From: a virus
Virus record (IMG/VR): IMGVR_UViG_3300028399_000005
Span: 19,943-83,942 of that record
Strand: one strand, 5' to 3'
DNA: 64,000 nucleotides
Made by a program: the position numbers and the translations under genes. The notes under the pieces are model-generated. The model had not been told where the DNA came from. It saw nothing but the letters and a program-made list of their open reading frames with translations, and searched no databases. Positions 1-8,966 of this stretch are shown one piece after another. The stretch's first letter is position 1, and each line of letters begins with the position of its first letter.

Positions 1-71
1 GCGCGGATGACGCGCTCATAGTCTTCAAGAAGTATAATGCTTATGAAATACCCTCTGCTTGCGGATATCAT
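1..71 (-). CDS. partial gene running off the left edge
   Basis: An open frame starts at an ATG at position 71 and runs off the window with no stop; only about 23 residues are visible (MISASRGYFISIILLEDY onward). It is supported by a class II promoter just upstream (CACAATG followed by TTTAAATA at about 91-108). No function can be given. Confidence 0.4.
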   Translation of the reverse strand, partial: MISASRGYFISIILLEDYERVIR

Positions 72-108
72 ATGTCTATTATACTCATTGTAATATTTAA
101 ACATTGTG
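72..108 (-). promoter_or_regulatory. class II promoter of the partial left-edge gene
   Basis: CACAATG abuts TTTAAATA about 25 nt before the ATG, the spacing expected for a leaderless archaeal transcript. Confidence 0.5.
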
Positions 109-124
109 TAATATTACGAAGGGA

Positions 125-487
125 TTAGTCGAGTCCTCTCTTGAGCTCGACTTCGATCATGCTTCTGATCCCTCGTCCGAGGAGCTTTCGAATGCGAGGA
201 TCGGACGCTTCTTTCCCGCGAGCGAACATGTGGCGCCCAGGCACCCAGCGACCACCAACGGACATGTGCCCGTACTCGACGTAGGGTGCGTACTCGACGT
301 TCGTGCCGACGAAGCCCTCAATATTGTTGTCCCGCGTTAGGATCGGCCCACGCTTTGTTATCGACGAACGCAGGCGACCCGTGTCGACGGGCGTTCTTAT
401 CACTATTTGGCGTTGTAGCTCTTCGAGAGCACTGTCGAACTGTCTTAATAATTCCCGCAAGAACCTTCTTTCGTCAAAAACGGTCAT
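125..487 (-). CDS. HK97 gp10-like neck / tail-completion protein
   Basis: The 120-residue product carries the signature of HK97 gp10-type head-tail joining or tail-completion proteins: TPVDTGRLRSS near residue 40, then VGTNVEYAPYVEYG, and a basic C-terminal helix. These proteins sit at the neck and close the tail onto the head. I took the ATG at 487 (MTVFDERRF); the longer frame would add a hydrophobic stretch not typical of the family. It is far from the other neck genes at 41 kb and 57 kb, so either the morphogenesis genes are scattered or the genome is circular and the window cuts the module. Confidence 0.8.
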   Translation of the reverse strand: MTVFDERRFLRELLRQFDSALEELQRQIVIRTPVDTGRLRSSITKRGPILTRDNNIEGFVGTNVEYAPYVEYGHMSVGGRWVPGRHMFARGKEASDPRIRKLLGRGIRSMIEVELKRGLD

Positions 488-571
488 TCTCGCTATGAAA
501 AACGAAGTTATGAATAATAAGTCTATCGAAGAAAAAAACGGCGGGGAATCGGGCAAAAATCGCTCTTAGAA

Positions 572-1129
572 TCAAAAATAGATCACGAACTTGGAGAGTT
601 CGTGGTCGATGAGATAGTAGTGGAACTCACTTCTGTTCTCATCGATCTCGAGCTCGGCGTAAAGCACGTCCTTGATGACTCTTGCGAGCCATAGTCTGTG
701 CTTGGGAGATCCTCTTCTGATCGAGCCAGCGATCTTGATCCTCAACCCGAGGCTTCTAACTCTTGGACTGTTGATATAATCGTTGTCGTCAAGCGACTCG
801 AAGCTCATGTCGGCCATAAGACCGCCATGCTCGAGGTCGCGGGCACCGTCGAAGTAGACGTGGTAAGCGTAGTACGGCTCATAGTCGTCGTCGTAGCTAT
901 AGTCATCAACGGCGGAGTAGTCGATCTCCTTGATGTTGTTTAGGCTGGCACTGGGGTCGATTCTCGCCATGAGAGAGCTTGCGAATCTTAGCGCTCTCTC
1001 CTTGTTCGCGTCGGAGAAGAGGTAATAACCTACCTCTCCGTCGATATTGACTATATGGACGGGGTCGCCCCCGTCCTCAGACATCACGATAAGTGATATG
1101 TCAAGTCCCTTGTGGAATAATCCTATCAT
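572..1129 (-). CDS. hypothetical acidic protein
   Basis: A 185-residue protein of unknown function, rich in Asp and Tyr in the middle (a DDYSYDDDYEPYYAY segment). The ATG at 1129 is chosen because a class II promoter ends right in front of it and the longer frame would overlap that promoter. It lies between the neck gene and a large unknown gene, all leftward, but its own promoter suggests separate and perhaps early expression. Confidence 0.6.
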   Translation of the reverse strand: MIGLFHKGLDISLIVMSEDGGDPVHIVNIDGEVGYYLFSDANKERALRFASSLMARIDPSASLNNIKEIDYSAVDDYSYDDDYEPYYAYHVYFDGARDLEHGGLMADMSFESLDDNDYINSPRVRSLGLRIKIAGSIRRGSPKHRLWLARVIKDVLYAELEIDENRSEFHYYLIDHELSKFVIYF

Positions 1130-1169
1130 CAAGAAAGTATAGGAAGTGATAATATAAAAAGGTTGTGGT
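1130..1169 (-). promoter_or_regulatory. class II promoter
   Basis: CCACAACC abuts TTTTTATATT, about 30 nt before the ATG at 1129; predicted near-leaderless transcript. Confidence 0.6.
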
Positions 1170-1188
1170 CTATATGTGTTTTTCCCGA

Positions 1189-2805
1189 TCAAATGAGTGG
1201 GGCGATGAATAGAACAACGGTCTTCCCATCGAGGGAGCCCGCCTCATCGCCGTCATCGCCATCTCCGAAAAGATCGTCGGCGCTCTCCTTTCTCGGAATC
1301 TCCCATGCAACGCCCATGATCGCAGTGTCCTTCAAGTCGGCGTCCGTATCAGCCAAACCAGGGGTCTCCGTGTAGCAAATGAAGGTCTTCGACGGGGCGA
1401 CGCCGACTCGCTTCCAGACCTCGAACAGCGAGCTCGTGAAAATATGGCGATCAAAAAAGATAGACTTCGAAGAATCGGGGTAGCGGAAATACTGGAAATA
1501 CGCAAAAGGCAGTTCAAGGATTTCTGCGACGAAGTACTCCTCGACGACGTCCTTGAAACGCAACCAGTCGTTTTCTTTCCCAAGAGAGTAATCCCAGAGA
1601 CTGCTCTCTTCGAGAGGCAGAACGAAGTCTTGCCATCGCTCTTTTGGGTCGAAAGTTGAAAGGGCGTTTTCGAACGCCAAAAAAACCGTAGTATCCCCGA
1701 AAGTGTGTTTTGCGTGAATTTGCACGTTGTCAAACCGTTTGCGAATACTTTCTAAAACATCATCGAGCTTTTTTGACAACACAACAACGCTCGAAACGTT
1801 GTCCGCCGAGTAAAAGCTCTTAAACTCGACCGCCCCGCCTAAGAACATAAATTGTTGAATAATGAAAGCCCTTGAGGACGGCTTGAGGTTCGTATTGCAC
1901 CAAATATGCTCGTTGATCACTCGGGGGAACGTCCGAGACAAGCTCTCATAGAAATCGAAGACCGTGCTCACGGGCTTTCCCTTGACAGCCTTGGCCTTCG
2001 CCCGATTGAAAGCATTGAGCGTCGGGAACGTCGTGTATTTCTTTTGTTTGAATGATGTTGCTTTCGTTTCTAAGAAAAGCCGTAGCAACCAGTCCAACGC
2101 CTCGATCTGGTCTCTTTCTTCGTTTGGAGCTGGGAAGAACTCATCGACGAGCGAGGACATCTTCATCTCGTAGTCAGCTTCTCGCCGAATCGCCTTCGTG
2201 CCGTGGAACGCCCTCGAAACAACGGTACCACGAATGTTTGCAGGCGAGTGGCGCAACGCAACACCGAGAGCTCTGAACGGTTTCTTGTCTTCCTTGATGC
2301 TCGCGAGCAATTTGCGAGCGGAGTGCATCGTGTCGTTCGAACCAGCGAGCATGAAGTCAAGAGCGACGAGGTTCAGAGCGTGCTTGTCCGCAAACGCCTT
2401 GAGGATGATGGCGCTCTTTGATACGAAAACGCCGAACCCTTGCTCGAGCTGTTGCTTGTCGTCGTCATCCAGCTCTTGTTCTTTCTCTTCTCGCTTCTTC
2501 CAACGCTTCTTGAGAAATATCATGACGAGCTTCTCGAAGTCAAGGTCGTAGAACTTGCGCAACCCGTCCTCAATCCACGCGCTGTCTGGGTCGAGGGCGC
2601 ATCGTTTGATCGCAATGTCGAACATCTTGAACAAGTCGAACAGCAAGGCAAAAACGACTTCGTCTTCGTGTTTTTGGATCAGCCGAACCTCGTCGGCGAA
2701 CGTTGGTTTCTTCCTCGAGGCGTCTCGCAAGGCGTCCTTGTAGGTTTGGAGCAAGGATCGAAGGTCTTGAGACGCCCGATCAAGGTATGGTTCTATCGTT
2801 GCCAT
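1189..2805 (-). CDS. large hypothetical protein with C-terminal ADDLF motif
   Basis: A 538-residue protein I do not recognise. It is largely helical, with a charged stretch near residues 105-120 (EEKEQELDDDDKQQ) and an acidic C-terminal linker containing ESADDLFGDG. That short motif resembles the PolB C-terminus (AEDLF) and motifs in four other proteins here, so it may bind a common replication partner such as a clamp (inference). It is driven by the CGTTATAACG promoter at 2846-2855, which it shares back to back with the 99-aa gene leading into the polymerase. That context hints at a replication role; the exact function is unknown. Confidence 0.65.
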   Translation of the reverse strand: MATIEPYLDRASQDLRSLLQTYKDALRDASRKKPTFADEVRLIQKHEDEVVFALLFDLFKMFDIAIKRCALDPDSAWIEDGLRKFYDLDFEKLVMIFLKKRWKKREEKEQELDDDDKQQLEQGFGVFVSKSAIILKAFADKHALNLVALDFMLAGSNDTMHSARKLLASIKEDKKPFRALGVALRHSPANIRGTVVSRAFHGTKAIRREADYEMKMSSLVDEFFPAPNEERDQIEALDWLLRLFLETKATSFKQKKYTTFPTLNAFNRAKAKAVKGKPVSTVFDFYESLSRTFPRVINEHIWCNTNLKPSSRAFIIQQFMFLGGAVEFKSFYSADNVSSVVVLSKKLDDVLESIRKRFDNVQIHAKHTFGDTTVFLAFENALSTFDPKERWQDFVLPLEESSLWDYSLGKENDWLRFKDVVEEYFVAEILELPFAYFQYFRYPDSSKSIFFDRHIFTSSLFEVWKRVGVAPSKTFICYTETPGLADTDADLKDTAIMGVAWEIPRKESADDLFGDGDDGDEAGSLDGKTVVLFIAPLI

Positions 2806-2845
2806 CGTCGAGGATTCGAAGCGATCGCTTAAAAACCGAACTAAA

Positions 2846-2855
2846 CGTTATAACG
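2846..2855. promoter_or_regulatory. CGTTATAACG palindrome, bidirectional
   Basis: A perfect palindrome between divergent genes. Leftward it is followed after about 10 nt by TTTTTAAG and then the ATG at 2805; rightward by TTATATAAG and the ATG at 2894. One site therefore seems to serve two promoters. Confidence 0.7.
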
Positions 2856-2893
2856 ATGCCTCATTATTATATAAGCGATTGTGGGATAGAACA

Positions 2894-3193
2894 ATGATAG
2901 CTATGCTCGTACGAATATACGTTTTCGCAGGAATCACTTACGGTGAGGAAGAACACATCAAGACGCTGGTTCGAGAAAACATTGTTTCTCGTTCCAAGAA
3001 GTTCAAGCGAAACAAGCTCGCTATTCGTGCCACGCGAGAAGAAACATACGCGTTGTTCGAGTTCGACATCGTGCGCTACGATGACTACAAGCCTGGGTTG
3101 CAACGAATCAAGTATGCACTCGAAAAGGACGGCTATAACGTCATGATCGAGCTCTTTAGCAAGCGGGACAACACCGTCGTGCGAAGGCTTTGA
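2894..3193 (+). CDS. hypothetical protein upstream of PolB
   Basis: A 99-residue protein of unknown function, rich in basic and aromatic residues (SRSKKFKRNKLA near residue 35). The ATG at 2894 is chosen because the TATA box TTATATAAG lies about 25 nt upstream; an earlier GTG would overlap the promoter. It ends 12 nt before the polymerase start, so the two are probably cotranscribed and it may be a polymerase accessory factor (inference from position only). Confidence 0.6.
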   Translation: MIAMLVRIYVFAGITYGEEEHIKTLVRENIVSRSKKFKRNKLAIRATREETYALFEFDIVRYDDYKPGLQRIKYALEKDGYNVMIELFSKRDNTVVRRL

Positions 3194-3205
3194 CAAGGTG
3201 GTACC

Positions 3206-5782
3206 GTGGCGAGAAAGCTTCCCTACCCGTTGTACAAAGTTCTGCGCATAGACCACGACGAAACGGACGAAGCGGGGCTCGTGATAAGTGCTTTGCGGGA
3301 AGACGGTACGAGAGTGCGTTTCTTCGTCAAGAACTTCAAGCGCTACTCGTTCGTCAAGAAAAGCGACTATGAACGCCTCGGGATCGGTCGATACATCGGG
3401 AACAACGATCTCCCCGTGGTCGTCGAAGAGGAAGGATTTAGGTTCCTTCTCGACGGCGAAGAAGTATATACGCTCAAAACACGCAAACCCGTCGTCCTCT
3501 CAAAAATGAAGGAAAGGTTCGGTGCGGACGTAATACACCAAGCGGACGTGCTCTACCCGACGGCGTTCATGGTCTGGATCGGGCTCAAGCGGTTCTTCTA
3601 CCTCGAGAACGCCGCGTTGCTCGCAATGATGGGCGACGACCACGGCTCGGAAATAGACTACCGCCAGATAAAGCCTGTAGCGGACGAGGACGTCCCAGCG
3701 GAGCGACGATTCATCTTCAAGCACCGCGTCGCCTACGTGGACATCGAGGTCTTGCCGAAAGAAGGCTCGGTCTCGTTCATCGACGTGGAAAAAGCCGAGG
3801 AACCCGTGCACGTTGTGAGCGTGGTGATCCGTGGCGAGGACAAAGACGTCGAACGAGTGTTCCTTCTCACAAGTGATCGTCGGCTCGTCAAGCATGGAAC
3901 GACAATGCGCCACAAGTTCTACGACGTTGATTGCGAGATTCTCTTCGTCGCAAACGAGCGAGAAATGCTTTTGGCCCTCGACAAGACGCTCGCAGAGGTT
4001 ACCGTGGTCTCGTTCTGGAACTTCAAGTTCGACGTGCCGTACTTGACCAAGAGAGCGCAAAAGCTCGGTGTTCGCCTCGATTTCTTGCGGGAAGCGATGA
4101 TCTTCGACGCAATGATCGCTTTCTCGAAGTATCAACGTATAGACAGCTATCAGAAGCTCAAGAGTGTATTTGACTTCTTGCAAAAGTTCCGAGCGTCCGA
4201 GTTCGAGAAATTGCCACCGCAGTTCCGCACGGAAATAGGAAAGCGCTACATCGACGCAAGGCGTTCGCAGTCGGGGTCTTCTGCGATCACGGACGTTCGC
4301 TCGGGGAAAGTAGCCGAATACTTGTTCTACTCGTTCTCGGACGTGCTCGACATGTGGGCGCTCGACGAGGTTTGCGGGACGGACAGCTTCTTAGGGCTCA
4401 TTGACGCCATCGGCCTCGCCGACCCGCTCGACGTTTTCATGCACTCGTCCACGCTCGACCCCGTTCATTTGTTCTTCGCCATGCGCCACAAGGTCGCTTC
4501 CCCGAGCAAGATCCGAGACCGCAAGGAAGAAGTCATCCGCGGGGCGATCGTCTTCGAGCCGAAAGTCGGGTTGCACGAGAACGTGCTCGTGCTCGACATC
4601 TCGCACTACTACCCCTCGATCATTCTCTCGAAGGAAGTCAGCCCCGAGAACGTGCCTGGCAGGGAGAACAACCCTCGCATGTTCGACGGGCAGTTCTTCC
4701 TCGTTGCGTTCATGGAGCGCATGCTCAAGCTACGCTACCACTACGAAGCGTTGCGAGATGCTACCGACGACCCTATTTTGAAGGATCGCTACGCGAAGGA
4801 AGCGTGGCGAGTGAAAACACTCACCTCGGGTGAATGGGGCTACATTGCTTCCGAGAGGAACCGCTACTATGCGGGCCACGTGAAACGAATCATCCTCGAA
4901 GAATCGAGGCGGGGGATCCAGAGAATCGCCGATTTTGTGAAAACGCAAGGCGTTGAGCTCATCGGCGGGGACACCGATTCCGTGTTCGTGCAGATCCTCG
5001 GCGAAGCAACGGTCGAGAGAATCCGCTCGCTCGAGCAAGCTATCAACGCGATGCTTGACGATTATTGCAGAGAGCAAGGATACACTCAAAAGATCAAGCT
5101 CAAGGCGGAAAAGCTCGGCGGGCGAATGCTCATCACGCGCAAGAAGCGCTACGCAATGATGATCGTTTGGAAGCAAGGGGACGCCGAGATCAAGCCCCTC
5201 GAGCAAGGAAAGCTCTACGTCAAGGGGCTCGACCTCGTCCGTGGCGACACCCCGCTCGTGGCAAAACATCTCCAACAAAGAATTCTTGACAAGATACTCA
5301 AAGAGGACGTAGAAAGCGCTCTTTCGTTCTTCGTCGATTATTACCACTCGATCGAGAAAAAGGCTCGAGAACTCCGAAAAAACGGCAAAAACAAGGACAC
5401 CGAGTTCATAGAATCAATCGCTGTTCCGATCAACTTCAAAGCCGAGCTCGAGAGTTACAAGAAAGGAACGTCATTCCATACGTACGCCAAGAGCGCAAGC
5501 GTCTGGAACGAGAGATTCCCAGATGAGCAAATCGGCGCACGGACGAAGTGCTTCGTCGTGTATTTCACGGACACGTACGATCAAGCATATCGTGGCCTCG
5601 ATCGCGTCGTTTTCACGAACTCGGCCCTCGTGGATTGGAGCAAGTTCGAGATCGACGTTCGAAAGCACTTCGAGATCGCCGTGATCCGCAAAGTCTCGCT
5701 CCTCTTCGACAGCGTCGGCTATGACGAGGACAAGCTTCTCTCGCGGATCGCTGGCACCGTGGGAGCGGAAGACTTGTTCTGA
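3206..5782 (+). CDS. polB: family B DNA polymerase with proofreading exonuclease
   Basis: An 858-residue replicative polymerase. The exonuclease domain shows Exo I (YVDIEVLP) and Exo II (FWNFKFDVPYL). The polymerase domain shows motif A as DISHYYPSII, motif B as KTLTSGEWGY and motif C as GGDTDSVF, followed by the KKRY motif (TRKKRYAM). All catalytic aspartates are present, so it should be active. The C-terminus ends exactly in GAEDLF; T4 gp43 binds its clamp through a similar hydrophobic-acidic tail, so this may be a clamp-binding tip. I use the GTG at 3206. It is followed after 13 nt by an XPF-type nuclease gene, consistent with a replication operon read from 2.9 to 6.7 kb. Confidence 0.95.
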   Translation: MARKLPYPLYKVLRIDHDETDEAGLVISALREDGTRVRFFVKNFKRYSFVKKSDYERLGIGRYIGNNDLPVVVEEEGFRFLLDGEEVYTLKTRKPVVLSKMKERFGADVIHQADVLYPTAFMVWIGLKRFFYLENAALLAMMGDDHGSEIDYRQIKPVADEDVPAERRFIFKHRVAYVDIEVLPKEGSVSFIDVEKAEEPVHVVSVVIRGEDKDVERVFLLTSDRRLVKHGTTMRHKFYDVDCEILFVANEREMLLALDKTLAEVTVVSFWNFKFDVPYLTKRAQKLGVRLDFLREAMIFDAMIAFSKYQRIDSYQKLKSVFDFLQKFRASEFEKLPPQFRTEIGKRYIDARRSQSGSSAITDVRSGKVAEYLFYSFSDVLDMWALDEVCGTDSFLGLIDAIGLADPLDVFMHSSTLDPVHLFFAMRHKVASPSKIRDRKEEVIRGAIVFEPKVGLHENVLVLDISHYYPSIILSKEVSPENVPGRENNPRMFDGQFFLVAFMERMLKLRYHYEALRDATDDPILKDRYAKEAWRVKTLTSGEWGYIASERNRYYAGHVKRIILEESRRGIQRIADFVKTQGVELIGGDTDSVFVQILGEATVERIRSLEQAINAMLDDYCREQGYTQKIKLKAEKLGGRMLITRKKRYAMMIVWKQGDAEIKPLEQGKLYVKGLDLVRGDTPLVAKHLQQRILDKILKEDVESALSFFVDYYHSIEKKARELRKNGKNKDTEFIESIAVPINFKAELESYKKGTSFHTYAKSASVWNERFPDEQIGARTKCFVVYFTDTYDQAYRGLDRVVFTNSALVDWSKFEIDVRKHFEIAVIRKVSLLFDSVGYDEDKLLSRIAGTVGAEDLF

Positions 5783-5795
5783 GAGGTAGGTTCAC

Positions 5796-6677
5796 ATGAC
5801 AGAAAAAGAAGGCAACAATGTCGAAATTCCCCGAATAACCCCTGTTTTCGCCCCGTTAGAGCCACTTGACAGCAAGACCCGAACAAAAGATCGGCCAAAA
5901 AGAAAACCCTCGAAAAGACGCAAAAAGCGGGCAATTTCGAGGGCGAAAAAGACCGCCCCGAAAGTAGTCATCACGATCGACGTCCGAGAGCAAGGAGCGT
6001 CGAAAATCCAACATTTCCTACGGTCGAAAGGCTGGGACGTTCGTCTCAAGATGATCCCCGTGGGCGACTATATCGTGGAAAGCGACGAGGGCGAATACGT
6101 CATCATCGAGCGGAAAACCGCCCCCGATTTGTTCCGTTCGCTCATCGATGGTAGACTCGATTTGCAGATCACGGAGCTCGGCGCCCACGAGCACTCGATC
6201 GTGGCGATCGTCGGGAGCGCCTACGATCCTCGGGCGAGCGAGAGCATGCGGAACGGCGAGTTCCCGCAACGAGTGGTCAGCGTCTTGACGAGCTTGGCGG
6301 TACGCGTGCCCGCCACGGGCTGGCGTCCGAGCTTGCTCTTCTTACGTAACGAGAACGACTTCATGCTCTCGCTCGACTACATCGCTCGCTTGCTCCGAGA
6401 CCGCCGTATCTATCGAGAAGAGCCCGCAACGCTCTTTCGGAGCTTGCAGAACCCGAGAAAGTCGATTGACGCGAAAGACCCCCGCCTCGTGCACGCGGTG
6501 CGGGTGCGGATCATCTCGAGCATCCCAGGCATCGGGCGCAACATTGCGAGCGAGATCTTGCATCATTTCGACGGCTCGCTCGAAGCGGTGTTCTCGGCGA
6601 CGGTCGATCAATTGGAAAAAGTGCGTGGAATAGGAGCAAAACGGGCGATGATGATCTGGAACTTTCTTCATTCGTGA
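5796..6677 (+). CDS. XPF/ERCC4-family structure-specific nuclease
   Basis: A 293-residue protein with a basic disordered N-terminus (about 45 residues), an ERCC4 nuclease domain and a C-terminal tandem helix-hairpin-helix. Catalytic motifs are visible: IDVREQ, GDYIV, and VIIERKTAPDLFRSLIDGRL with the family ERKxxxD core. The HhH hairpins read IPGIGRNIAS and VRGIGAKRAM. Archaeal XPF/Hef nucleases cut branched and flap DNA at stalled forks; this one lacks the helicase half of Hef. It follows polB by 13 nt with a GAGGTAG-type ribosome site, so it likely processes replication or recombination intermediates. Confidence 0.92.
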   Translation: MTEKEGNNVEIPRITPVFAPLEPLDSKTRTKDRPKRKPSKRRKKRAISRAKKTAPKVVITIDVREQGASKIQHFLRSKGWDVRLKMIPVGDYIVESDEGEYVIIERKTAPDLFRSLIDGRLDLQITELGAHEHSIVAIVGSAYDPRASESMRNGEFPQRVVSVLTSLAVRVPATGWRPSLLFLRNENDFMLSLDYIARLLRDRRIYREEPATLFRSLQNPRKSIDAKDPRLVHAVRVRIISSIPGIGRNIASEILHHFDGSLEAVFSATVDQLEKVRGIGAKRAMMIWNFLHS

Positions 6678-6709
6678 AAAAGTGCGGGCGGGGAAGTTTT
6701 TTGTTCTTT

Positions 6710-7666
6710 TTACCAAGTTGCGTCTTCGAACTCTTCGGCGATTACGAAGAGATCGGCGGTTAGGTCAGTAAAGGCATAGAACATACCGTATTCCTCGATT
6801 GCCTCGTCGACACGGGCGACGTATTCTGCGACGAGTTCATCGTCGTCGGATTCCTTGTTGAAGAACTTGATGAGTTCTTCTTTGATTAGTTTCTTGAATT
6901 TCTTGAAAGCGTCGAAGTCGGGGTCGGTGTAGAAAACGTATCTGCGCCCCCATGGGGTGTTGCTCTCATAAGGGTCTTCGCTTGCGTCGACGGTCTTGAT
7001 GAGACCAGCCTCTTCTAAGACGTCGACCATGGGGATGCTGTCGTGGATGGAGATGACTTCGGTGCCTGTCTCGATGTCGTAGTCGGAGTCCGCAAACCCC
7101 ATGTAGTGCTCACATGGGATGAAGACTCCTTCCCAGACTGTATTGGGAGTTCCGTCGTCGTGGTACCCAATTATTTCTTGGCGGGTGTCATACAATGGTT
7201 CTTTGCACACTGGACAGTAAATGTTCGGCGCAGAGCCATTCTTGAGAAGTCCGTCAAAAGGCTTATAACCCTCGAGTGAGGGATTCTCTCGGAGTTCGTG
7301 GATGATGAACTCCCATATTATTCTAACTCGCAACCTCTTTCCAATGTTCTTCGCCCTGGCGATGGGATGATTTGTGTATTCTCTTTCCCATCCCAGGGGG
7401 TTTTGATGGGTTGCGAGGTAGAAATGTAGGTATTCATTGATGGCGATCTCGTGGCATGTTGCCACTTTATGAAAAGTGTTGAGGTTCGCCACGAAATCGG
7501 AAAGGTCGCGATCGAGCTCGATTGCGGTCTTGATCACGCGCAGAAGGTATTCGTGCGCGTGCTTGTAGTAGAGAGGCACAAGAGCCTCTCGGGCGTATCT
7601 CTTTAGTTTTTTAATTGATGGGGCGATTTGTTTTAATTGTTCGAGCGGTGGCATTTTCTTTGTCAT
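6710..7666 (-). CDS. hypothetical protein with a zinc-binding motif
   Basis: A 318-residue protein of unknown function. Around residues 160-200 it has CPVCKEPLYDT followed by CEHYMG, a plausible zinc site. The last third is acidic and helical. The ATG at 7666 is chosen because a class II promoter ends one base upstream. It converges with the nuclease gene to its left and has its own promoter. Confidence 0.6.
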   Translation of the reverse strand: MTKKMPPLEQLKQIAPSIKKLKRYAREALVPLYYKHAHEYLLRVIKTAIELDRDLSDFVANLNTFHKVATCHEIAINEYLHFYLATHQNPLGWEREYTNHPIARAKNIGKRLRVRIIWEFIIHELRENPSLEGYKPFDGLLKNGSAPNIYCPVCKEPLYDTRQEIIGYHDDGTPNTVWEGVFIPCEHYMGFADSDYDIETGTEVISIHDSIPMVDVLEEAGLIKTVDASEDPYESNTPWGRRYVFYTDPDFDAFKKFKKLIKEELIKFFNKESDDDELVAEYVARVDEAIEEYGMFYAFTDLTADLFVIAEEFEDATW

Positions 7667-7705
7667 CAATATAATATAGGAAGTGATAATATATAAAGGT
7701 TGTGG
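7667..7705 (-). promoter_or_regulatory. class II promoter
   Basis: CCACAACC abuts TTTATATATT; ATATTATATTG directly precedes the ATG at 7666. Confidence 0.7.
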
Positions 7706-7751
7706 TAAAGACATGTTTTGATCCTTCTTTGGATGTATAATAGCGATAGTT

Positions 7752-7759
7752 TTTTATAA
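7752..7759 (+). promoter_or_regulatory. TATA box of the tRNA gene
   Basis: TTTATAAA about 31-38 nt upstream of the predicted tRNA 5' end, the normal archaeal distance. Confidence 0.5.
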
Positions 7760-7789
7760 AGGTGGTTGGAATATGAGTATGAGAAGAAT

Positions 7790-7910
7790 GGGGCAGTAGC
7801 TCAGCCTGGGAGAGCGCGCGAGTAAAGCCCCCTTGCGCGCGCCACTCTGCGCACAGCAGATTGAGGGGGCCTCAGTGTAGTCGCGGGTTCAAATCCCGCC
7901 TGCTCCACCA
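7790..7910 (+). tRNA. tRNA gene with intron-like insertion in the anticodon region
   Basis: The acceptor stem GGGGCAG pairs with CUGCUCC; the D arm (GCUC/GAGC with a GGGA loop), the T arm (GCGGG-UUCAAAU-CCCGC) and an encoded CCA end are clear. Between the D and T arms there are about 69 nt where roughly 23 are expected, so a 40-50 nt insertion sits in or near the anticodon arm. A GCCCCCU/AGGGGGC helix spans much of it, as in archaeal introns cut at a bulge-helix-bulge. I could not fold one unambiguous anticodon stem, so the amino acid is left unassigned. A T run at 7911-7918 may terminate it. An RNA ligase is encoded 5.3 kb away. Confidence 0.8.
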
Positions 7911-8447
7911 CTTTTTTTGTGAAACAAGCCTAAACCCCGCCATCGTCTCGATGAGGTAACTTCTCGTCGGTTTTCTTTGTGCAGATAACAATATTTTCGC
8001 AATTCTTTCTCGGATTCTTGCACTGCCCGAATGACTACGAAAAAAATGGCACTACAAGTATCCAGAACATACTTCAGGATTTTTTCGATTTTTCGGGGCA
8101 AAAACCCGAACTTTTTCGTTGAAAAAATCAGTTTCCAAGACAAAAAGTATAATTTCACGATTAAGATTTTCAAAAAACTTAATGATTTACCTCAGTTTCC
8201 TATGAAAAGTATATCTTGAATACTCGAGCATATGTTTCATGGCGTGATACAAGCTATTGCAACAGAAATAATTATCGCCATTTCTTCTCGCATGTTTCAA
8301 GACCCGTGATACAAATATGAACTTAGAAAACAGTTCGGAACGTATCGAAAACAAAGAAGTCGAATAGCATGGCAGGATCCTACACAAGTTATGCATTTTT
8401 TCATATTCGCGCGCTCCGCACTTGTACTTACAAAATATTTCTTGTTA
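7911..8447. other. non-coding stretch with a direct repeat
   Basis: No convincing gene. The short open frames here lack promoters and have unlikely compositions. It holds a T-rich tRNA terminator at 7911-7918 and two related elements at 8232-8252 and 8292-8314, both of the form ATGTTTCA then GTGATACAA, about 60 nt apart; they could be protein-binding sites. Confidence 0.4.
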
Positions 8448-8486
8448 CCACAACCTTTATATATTTCTCATTCCTATAGTATATTG
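8448..8486 (+). promoter_or_regulatory. class II promoter
   Basis: CCACAACC abuts TTTATATA, and ATAGTATATTG directly precedes the ATG at 8487. Confidence 0.75.
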
Positions 8487-8960
8487 ATGACTGGACAAAC
8501 AACTCTTGAAGAGTTTGCTCTTCGCCTCATCCCCGTGGGCGAAGAGATCGAAGTTGTTGTGAAAAAAGACGGGAAAGTAGTCGACTATGTCCCCGTCTTT
8601 CGAAAAGATAAAGCGAATTTCGTCCTCGGCACGTTCGAGGGTGTCGTCGAAGTCGAAGGCAAAACACCGCGCCAGGCGTTAAACGCGGTCAAACGTACAC
8701 TCAAACAAACCTATGGCATTGTCAAATCGCGACGCAGACTACACACCGTCGACGTATCCCTCGAGCAGAGAGTCCTCGACTATATCGGGGACTACGACGA
8801 GTGGGTGCTCGTCTTCGACATATACGAACGCTACGATGTCGGGGTCTCGGAACTCATCGACGCTATTAAGAAGCTACACGAACAAGGAAGAATCGACGTG
8901 GCGGGCGGAATAACACCCCCGCCGATCCCAGCGAGCATGGCGCTCATCCGAAGAATCTAA
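8487..8960 (+). CDS. hypothetical protein with possible winged-helix C-terminus
   Basis: A 157-residue protein. Residues 95-145 (RVLDYIGDYDEWVLVFDIYE, then ELIDAIKKLHEQGRIDV) have the helix-helix-helix-wing pattern of small winged-helix DNA-binding domains, so a regulator is possible. The N-terminal half (IEVVVKKDGKVVDYV) is beta-rich and unknown. The start is fixed by the class II promoter immediately upstream. It converges with the portal gene, 6 nt away. Confidence 0.55.
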   Translation: MTGQTTLEEFALRLIPVGEEIEVVVKKDGKVVDYVPVFRKDKANFVLGTFEGVVEVEGKTPRQALNAVKRTLKQTYGIVKSRRRLHTVDVSLEQRVLDYIGDYDEWVLVFDIYERYDVGVSELIDAIKKLHEQGRIDVAGGITPPPIPASMALIRRI

Positions 8961-8966
8961 ACCCTC

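Noticed and set aside
3500-4183. 227-aa minus-strand frame
   Set aside because: Antisense to the polymerase exonuclease domain.
8187-8396. 69-aa minus frame after the tRNA
   Set aside because: No promoter or ribosome site, and a Cys/Tyr-rich random-looking composition.
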